This document shows positions 41,801-50,800 of a stretch of 64,000 nt of DNA, piece after piece. Location of the stretch: assembly GCA_947623455.1 (NCBI GenBank), contig OX392530.1, positions 126,501-190,500 on the forward strand. Direction: 5' to 3'. Positions within the stretch are counted from its first letter, which is position 1, and each line of letters opens with the position of its first letter. Source of the stretch: Mimachlamys varia (lineage: Eukaryota; Mollusca; Bivalvia; Pectinida; Pectinidae). The notes under the pieces were generated by a model. That model searched no databases and was not told the DNA's origin. It saw only the letters and a program-made list of their open reading frames with translations. The translations under genes were made by a program, and so were the position numbers.

Positions 41801-44800
41801 GTACATACCAATGTGTTCCAAGTGAGCATATCAATGTGTTCCAAGTGTACATACCAATGTGTTCCAAGTGTACATACCAATGTGTTCCAAGTGAGCATAT
41901 CAATGTGTTACAAGTGTACATACCAATGTGTTACAAGTGTACATATCAATGTGTTCCAGGTAAACATACCAATGTGTTCCAAGTGTACATACCAATGTGT
42001 TACAAGTGTACATACCAATGTGTTCCATGTGTACATACCAATGTGTTCCAAGTGTACAAACCAATGTGTTCCAAGTGTACATACCAATGAGTTCCAAGTG
42101 TACATACCCATGTGTTCCAAGTGTACATACTCATGTGTTACAAGTGTACATACCAATGAGTTCCAAGTGTACATACAATGTGTTCCAAGTGTACATACCC
42201 ATGTGTTCCAAGTGTACATACCCATGTGTTCCAAGTGTACATACTCATGTGTTCCAAGTGTACATACCCATGTGTTCCAAGTGTACATACAATGTGTTCC
42301 AAGTGTACATACCCATGTGTTCCAAGTGTACATACTCATGTGTTCCAAGTGTACATACCCATGTGTTCCAAGTGTACATACAATGTGTTCCAAGTGTACA
42401 TACCCATGTGTTCCAAGTGTACATACCCATGTGTTCCAAGTGTACATACTCATGTGTTCCAAGTGTACATACAATGTGTTCCAAGTGTACATACCCATGT
42501 GTTCCAAGTGTACATACAATGTGTTCCAAGTGTACATACCCATGTGTCCCAAGTGTACATACTCATGTGTTCCAAGTGTACATGCCCATGTGTTCCAAGT
42601 GTACATACAATGTGTTACAAGTGTACATACCAATGTGTTCCAAGTGTACATACCAATGAGTTCCAAGTGTACATACCCATGCCAACACAGATTAACAGAC
42701 TCAGTACTTCGTTCTTGATACCAAGGTTCCTCAGAGTGTTGTTTTGTATAACCGTCCCAAAAGTTCCAGCCAGAATGGGACCCTGACACAACAAAAACAA
42801 GGGTCCAATGGGCCTGAATTATTCACATGCTATTAATCTAATATTATTAATCTTTAATATAATTATACCTACAACATATCTAGATACAGGCAAACTATCA
42901 GTATCTCAGATTAATAACCTTTGTGACCTTGAAAACAAATCTAGGTCATTCATTTGAACAAACTTGGTAGCCCATCATCCCAGCATGCTACAGGCCCAAT
43001 ATCAGTGTCCTGGGCTTTTCGGTTATAGAGAAGGTCTCTTTCTACTTGCTGATTTTCAGACATTTGACTCCTTTTAAGCTTGAAAATTGGTCAGGGTCAT
43101 ACATTTGAAAAAACTTGCTAGCCTTTCATCCCAGGATGCTACTGGCCCCTAAGCCTTTTGGTTATTTAGAAGAAGTTGCTAAATGTATTTAAGATATTTG
43201 ACCCTAATGACCTTAAAGTGGTGCAAGGATACATATTTAAATAAGCTTGGTAGCACTTCTTCACAGCAATATGCTACTGGCTAAATATTTGTATCCTTAG
43301 CAAGTCAGTTATTGGAGAGGAAGCTGCTTTAAGATTTTCAGATATTTGACCCCTGTGACCTTGAAAGTAGATCAAGGTCATTCACTTGAACACTAGTAGC
43401 TCTTTATCCCAGCATGCCACATGCCAAATATAATATATATCATGGGTGTTTATTGAGAATAAATTGCTTAAAATTTAACTCTTAACAGATTTGACCCCTT
43501 TGACCTAGAAAGGGGGTCATAGTCATTCATTTGAACAAACATGGTTGCCCATCATTCCAGACATTTGACCCTTTGATCCCAGCATGCTACTGGCCCAATA
43601 TTAGCACTCTGAACCTTTTGGTTATTGACAAGAAGTTTTGCATATATATACTGCCCTGAATGGCATAAACTCTAATAAAAAAGATATGAGATCTCGGTAA
43701 TTTAAGCTTACTATGGAAGGACCAACAGACACAGTGATTATCATATGGCATCTGTATCTCCGATTAGGGGCCGTAATAAAATACACGACATGATAGAAGA
43801 CACCAACAATACAGAGAAAACTTAAATGATAGGAGACACCAACAATACAGGGAAACCTGACATGATAAGAGACAACAACAATACAGGAAAACCAGACATG
43901 ATAAGAGACACCAACAATACATATAGAAACCCAACATGATAAGAGACACCAACAATACAGGGAAACCTGACATGATAAGAGACACCAACAATACAGGGAA
44001 ACCTGACATGATAAGAGACAACAACAATACAGGAAAACCAGACATGATAAGAGACACCAACAATACATATAGAAACCCAACATGATAAGAGACACCAACA
44101 ATACAGGGAAACCTGACATGATAAGAGACATCAACAATACAGGGAAACCTGACATGATAAGAGACATCAACAATACAGGGAAACCCGACATGATAAGAGA
44201 CACCAACAATACAGGGAAACCTAACATGATAAGAGACACCAACAATACAGGGAATCCCAACATGATAAGAGACACCAACAATACAGGGAAACCTGACATG
44301 ATAAGAGACACCAACAATACAGGGAAACCTGACATGATAAGAGACACCAACAATACAGGGAATCCCAACATGATAAGAGACACCAACAATACAGGGAAAC
44401 CTGACATGATAAGAGACACCAACAATACAGGGAATCCCAACATGATAAGAGACACCAACAATACAGGGAAACCTGACATGATAAGAGACACCAACAATAC
44501 AGGGAATCCCAACATGATAAGAGACACCAACAATACAGGGAAACCTGACATGATAAGAGACACCAACAATACAGGGAAACCCAACATGATAAGAGACACC
44601 AACAATACAGGGAATCCCAACATGATAAGAGACACCAACAATACAGGGAAACCTGACATGATAAGAGACACCAACAATACAGGGAATCCCAACATGATAA
44701 GAGACACCAACAATACAGGGAAACCTGACATGATAAGAGACACCAACAATACAGGGAATCCCAACATGATAAGAGACACCAACAATACAGGGAAACCTGA

Positions 44801-47800
44801 CATGATAAGAGACACCAACAATACAGGGAATCCCAACATGATAAGAGACACCAACAATACAGGGAAACCTGACATGATAAGAGACACCAACAATACAGGG
44901 AAACCCAACATGATAAGAGACACCAACAATACATATAGAAACCCAACATGATAAGAGACACCGACAATACAGGGAATCCCAACATGATAAGAGACACCAA
45001 CAATACAGGGGAACTCTTTGTTTAAGAAGCACTTACCATACATGGCAACCTGACATAAGACACAAATAGTACAAAGAGACCTACCATGATGGGAGACACC
45101 AACATGCTTGCTACAAGTACCACTGAACTATTCTCCACGAGTCCCATGGCCGAGATTGAACTACAATACAAAACATTATAATCATCCATATTTCAAAACA
45201 TATATAGAATTCTCGTGTTTTACAATTATAAACAAAGGCTTTTACAAATGAAAGGCATTTTTAAAAAACATTGAGGAATTCACAAATCTACAAACCTTGC
45301 TAGGAGGACCAACACCAGAAAATCAAATGTAAATTCTGCATTTCCTTGAACAGAGTTCACAACCTACAACAACAAGAGGCCCAGAGGGCCTGAATCATCT
45401 GAATACATTTTTATCAAAGCCACCATCGACAAATTAAGATCATATCTTGTCATTCCTTTACAACATTTTTAAGAATTTACTACATTTCTATCAGGCCCTG
45501 TCCCTTAGGCCCCAGGTGGGTCAGACCAATCATTTATACAAAATTGATTTTCCTTCGCCCAAGGGTGATTCAGACCAAATATTGTCAATAGCGTTTCATT
45601 CCTATGGAAGTAAATCCGTTTCTCCTATTTGACCCTGCTACTGAGGCCCCTTGGTGGTCAGAGTTATCATTTATACAAAATTAGTTTCCCTTCATCCAAA
45701 AATATTTCAAAAAAAATATTGAACAAAATCCTTTCATTCCCACAGAAGTAGGATTTTAAAGAAACTGCTGTTTCCCATTATAATTGGGCCTTGCCCCTCA
45801 GGCCCCTGAAGGGTCAGACTCACCAATTATACAAAATTTGTGTTCCTTCACCAAAGGATTTTTCAGATCAAATAGGGAACATATCCTTTCATTTCTATGG
45901 AAGACAGATTTTAAAGAAGAATTGCTCCATTTCCCATATCTGCTATTTCCCCCCTTCACCTAATAATGCTTAAGACCAAAGTTTGTCAAAATATGCTGTT
46001 TGGTTTATGACGTGGTGGGATTTCTAGAAAAAGTTGACGGACAACAGATGGTGGACACTGAGCCATGGCATAAGTTCACTTACTCGTTGGTCAGGTGAGT
46101 TAAAACAATCATCTCCCTTAGAATACTTACTCAGTGGTATTTCTTACAAATTGTTTACCTCCATCAATTTAAAACAATTCAGAATCACCATCTTACTAAA
46201 CCAACTAACTAAATACAAATTTGTATCAACCAAATAATATCTAAATATTGTGTTAGTTGAGAATCCTGTATTGCAGAGAAATCGTGGCTACTTCCAGGCC
46301 TGGTATGGTTGTACCAACCTCTGTGACAAGCATACGAGCCTTGATGGATTTCTTAAAATCACTCTGCTTCTGTTCATCAGGATTAGCACTGCAACACAAA
46401 ACTACAAAATTTATACTACGTGCCTCTTCCTTTTGTCTAAAAGCAATCTGTTGATATTCTTGAAGAAACACAATTCACAATTTCATTTTTCATACAACAG
46501 TTAAGTTATACATATAAAATCATCTGTTAAAGAACAAGACGGTCAAAGCAAAAGAATAATATTATTATTTCAACACAGAAACGTACGCAAAGGTAACTCG
46601 ATCTTCTTCCTCTTCCTCTTCTTCATTCACAACTTCTCCGGCTCCCTTATAGATGCTTGTTTCAAACATACTGAAAGAGATTTATTGGTCATCGTCACAT
46701 TTATAATTCCTATAAAATAGAAGATATTGCAGACTTACATATCTTTTTCATTATAAAGTTTCAATCTAACTACATATCAATATCACTATAAAAAGTTATC
46801 AAAATTCCCATGTTTTTGCCCCAAAACAGCAGAAGCTGCAAATAAATTTCCTCCAAATTACAGTAAGATGTCAGGATGATGATATTAGTAACTAAGCTAA
46901 GCTTCAATTCAATCATATATCAATGACACTATAAAAAGTGGACTTTGATGCAAATTCTCAAATTCTGATGTTTTTGCCCCAAAATACCAACACCTATTAT
47001 ACAATTGCTTTTAAATTGAGATTAGGTATTTATTATGATGGTTTGAGTAATCAACTCAATTGGATAATTATAACACTGTGTAAAGTAGAAGGCGAGACAA
47101 AAACAGTTTTTATAAAGAACTGTTATTTTTTTAATAAACAAGAAAGAGGCTTAAAGCAACACAAGTTACGAGGGGTGTTCCAAAAATAATGTCACTTGCA
47201 TCGGTGCTCGTATAGCGGAAGTGCTTTTGTTCATTTTAATTTGCTCTGCCCTTCAAAATACTCTCCGCCAGCCAAAACATACCTTTTTAGCCGGTCAATC
47301 CATTTTTGGAAGCATTTTTCATACTCTTCAATGGGTACACCCATCAGACACTGATAAACAGCAGATCCAAGGGCATTTCTCGAATTGTATCTCCTTCCAG
47401 ATAAATGATATTCAAGTTTTGGAAAGAGAAAATAGTCGCAGGCGGCCAAGTCTGGCAAATACGGAGGGTGCGGAAGGACGGTAACTTTCTCTGACTCCAA
47501 AAAGTCAGTCACAATACGTGCCTTGTGAACGGGTGCATTATCATGCAAAAGTCGGACATACTTAAGTCCTGTTTTGGGGCGGCGACTTTTGTAGTAGTTC
47601 CTCAACTTTCTCAGAACAAAGTTTTTATAGAACTTGTCTGTGACCTTTCTGCCTTTTGGCACCGGGATTTGAATAGCTGGACCCTTATTAGTGAAAAAAA
47701 ATAGCATACAAAACCTTCTTTACCGTTCGTATTCGTTTGGCAATACTTGGGCGTCTGGCATTTTTAGTGGCCCATATTCGGTTGGCAACCTTCCGCTTTG

Positions 47801-50800
47801 GTTCAAAATAATACACCCAGGTCTCATCACCAGTGACTATATATTATTATCAAAAGCCTTTTTACTATATTTTGGGTACATTTTGAGAAGTTTTTTTGCC
47901 ATTGTTAAACGCGTCTTCTTTTGCTCATCCGTTAACAAATGGGGTATCCATCTTGCATTTATCTTTCTAACTTTTAGGTGTTTCTTCAAAATCGCATGAA
48001 CTCTTGCTAACGACAAGTTTGTCATTCGAGCCAATTGTCTTACAGTGAATCGAGCATCAGTTTGGAGGATATTTCGGATTTTTTCTATGTTACCTTTAGT
48101 CGTAGTTCTTGCAGGACGACCTGGGTGAGCAGCATCTTTCAGTTGCTGCTGCCCAGCACTAAATTTACCTACTCACCTACAAACACTCCTGTGAGACATT
48201 TGGCCCTCCCCATAAATGTCACACACCTCGCGGTGAATATCTACAGCCTTTATGCCGAGTAATGACCTACCTTTTATATAGGCCCTAATTTCAAGAACAT
48301 TTTCAGCTCCTTTTCCTGTCATTTTGTGTCTAGTCTAACGAATAGGCTATGAAACGATGTACACTGTACCGAGGCCAGTGAACGTGTGGACGAGATATTT
48401 ACCTGTGTCACGAGCCAGTGATCACTCAAACGACACGAGGTGGTTTTGTGCATAAATTGCATGATTTCCGCGAAATAAAGCACAGATGACATTATTTATG
48501 GAACACCCCTCGTATCTTTCAGACCTTTGTTTGGACTCTGTTCTTGGTAATAATAACAGTGACCTTGATATTTGACTTTCACGCCTGAAGAACAATTATA
48601 AGGAGGCACAATATGCTGTATGAAGTTTGAGTTTGATAGGCACAAGAGAAATCAATTTATCGCATGAATTTTTTTATTTTGATGGCAGTTCAATTTATAG
48701 TAATGGTTACTTAAATATTTGACCTTCAAGCCTGAAAAGCTACCCCAAGCAAGGGTTCAGTAAGGAAACACTGTATCAAGTTTGAGTTTGATAGGACCAA
48801 TGAAAATGAAGTAATCGCATGTAAACCTTTTTTCATATGTGGATTCTATATATAGTAACAGTGACCTTGATCTTGATCTTCATATCTGGAGTTTAATCGA
48901 CCTGAAGTTCAATCCCATGCAATGACTATCAGTAAGAAAGCCCTGTATCAAGTTTGGGTTGGATTGGCCCAAGCTTACTCAAGTTATCACACTGGAACCT
49001 TTCTCCAATGGCTATCAGTAAGAAAGCCCTGTATCAAGTTTGGGTTGGATTGGCCAAAGCTTGATCAATTTATCACGCTTGAACCTTTTTCAACCAATCA
49101 ATGTTGTAGACACCGAACGCCGATACCCCTACATGTTGCCTGGAAAAGCGGCACTATAAAAGGAATATGCTACAGTAAAATATAAATGTATGGATAGAGG
49201 AACAAGGCCACTCTTACCTTATAGAAGACTGGGAATCGTCACCGATACCAATTTCTGCCAACTTGTTCAAAATCTTTTCACAGTTCTCTCCTTCTTCCAC
49301 AAACACAAACTTAAAAAAAAAGGAGAATTCACCTAATTATTTGTAAAGTTTACTGTTCAGTGTCAGTATCACCAAGCTAGGGGTTGTGTAGGTTAGTAGA
49401 AAGTATCGGTTCTTTCTAATTTGAGTTTATTAAAAAAAAATGGAATAACATATTCATCGTAATAAGCGCCAAAGGCACTTAAAAACTGATCCCAAAGGAG
49501 TCACTTAATATACTAATAGGATAAGACCTGGAGGAAAAATGTCGTTTTTGTAAAGTCAATAAGTACAATATATTGTGATCAGAATGGGTAGTGCTCATGA
49601 TGTGCGATATTATTGTCATGAATTTCTGACAATGTGTACACATATTACCGATATTTGTGGGATAATTTCCTTGTAAACAAGCACAGTGAAGTTTACAGTA
49701 CCGTAATATAGAATAATTCAGTTTTGACCTGATAAGTAGAGGCACTAACTTATATAGTTGCAACACATTCACAGAAGGGGGACGGATGCTTTCAAGGGAA
49801 TAGGCACTAATTACTGTGAATACAGTATTATGAAACGTTGATTAATTAATCAAAGACCCATTGACAGATCAAAAGTTTCTTGTTTTATACGACAGAAGCT
49901 CTGACTAGCTAACTGCCAACAACTCCAATATTTAGCAAATCAAATATAGCTAGTCAGATCCCTTTTGACTCAAAATAATAAAAAGGAAAAGGGTCTTCAA
50001 AATTTTCTTTAAAATTCCAACAATTGATCATGAACCCAGTGTGTGCATGCCAAACACTGTCGGTCATGTCCGAAAAAAATCATGGCACATGGCTTCGGTA
50101 TGAAGACGTAACAAAGGAACTAAATGACCCGAACATTTTTGTGTGGCTTTTGGCAGCAGACCAGTAGTAAACAATAATCCAGAAGGCTGCAGTCATATAT
50201 ACGACTGTCAGTGATGGAGGACTTCGAAAATATCTAAGGTTCCCAATGCAACGAAAAAAAGAGTCCCATGGAAAATGTTGTAATGTTGTCATATGGAAGC
50301 CATGACAATTTTTTTTTGCCCAGTCAAACAGAAACAAAATTAGTAGTGTAAACATTGAATAACATTGAAGAAATCCCTGTTTTAGTCAATTTTTTTATGA
50401 AAGAACATTTTAACTTTCAAACTTTTTTTAATTATTTTTTTTTGGACATGTAAAAATTATTTTGGACCTGTAAATTTTTCAGATTACCTGCCCAAATGTC
50501 CTGTAAAGGTTTTGAAAGTTTGGCACACAATGTGAACCAGAATTTTTGAAAGAATATTGAGATGCAGCATAGTTCTGTTTCTGTATTGTGACATGATACA
50601 ATATACATGTACCTGCATAATGTGTATTGTGATATACTTGTTTTCCAATATATTGTACCCCTCACCCTGTTATTCTGAGTGCAACTACAAAATTCTATAT
50701 CTTGTATGAATTGCAGTATACAGACCTGAAAAGATTTGCCATTGGTTGTCTTATGTACAGACAGATTCTTTATGGAAAAGCTCTCTAATGCTGACAAGGC

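Noticed and set aside
41813..42789. Frames of about 200-300 codons on both strands ([17 protein letters not shown] repeats)
   Set aside because: They arise from the 23-24 bp donor array. The true exon 8 frame is different and meets a stop soon after the donor.
43622..45043. Frames of up to 473 codons on the minus strand and 289 on the plus strand ([12 protein letters not shown] repeats)
   Set aside because: The 36 bp period keeps several frames open at once. The only real coding part here is exon 7 and its homology-supported donor.
47691..48262. Plus-strand frames inside the mariner
   Set aside because: Antisense shadows of the transposase.
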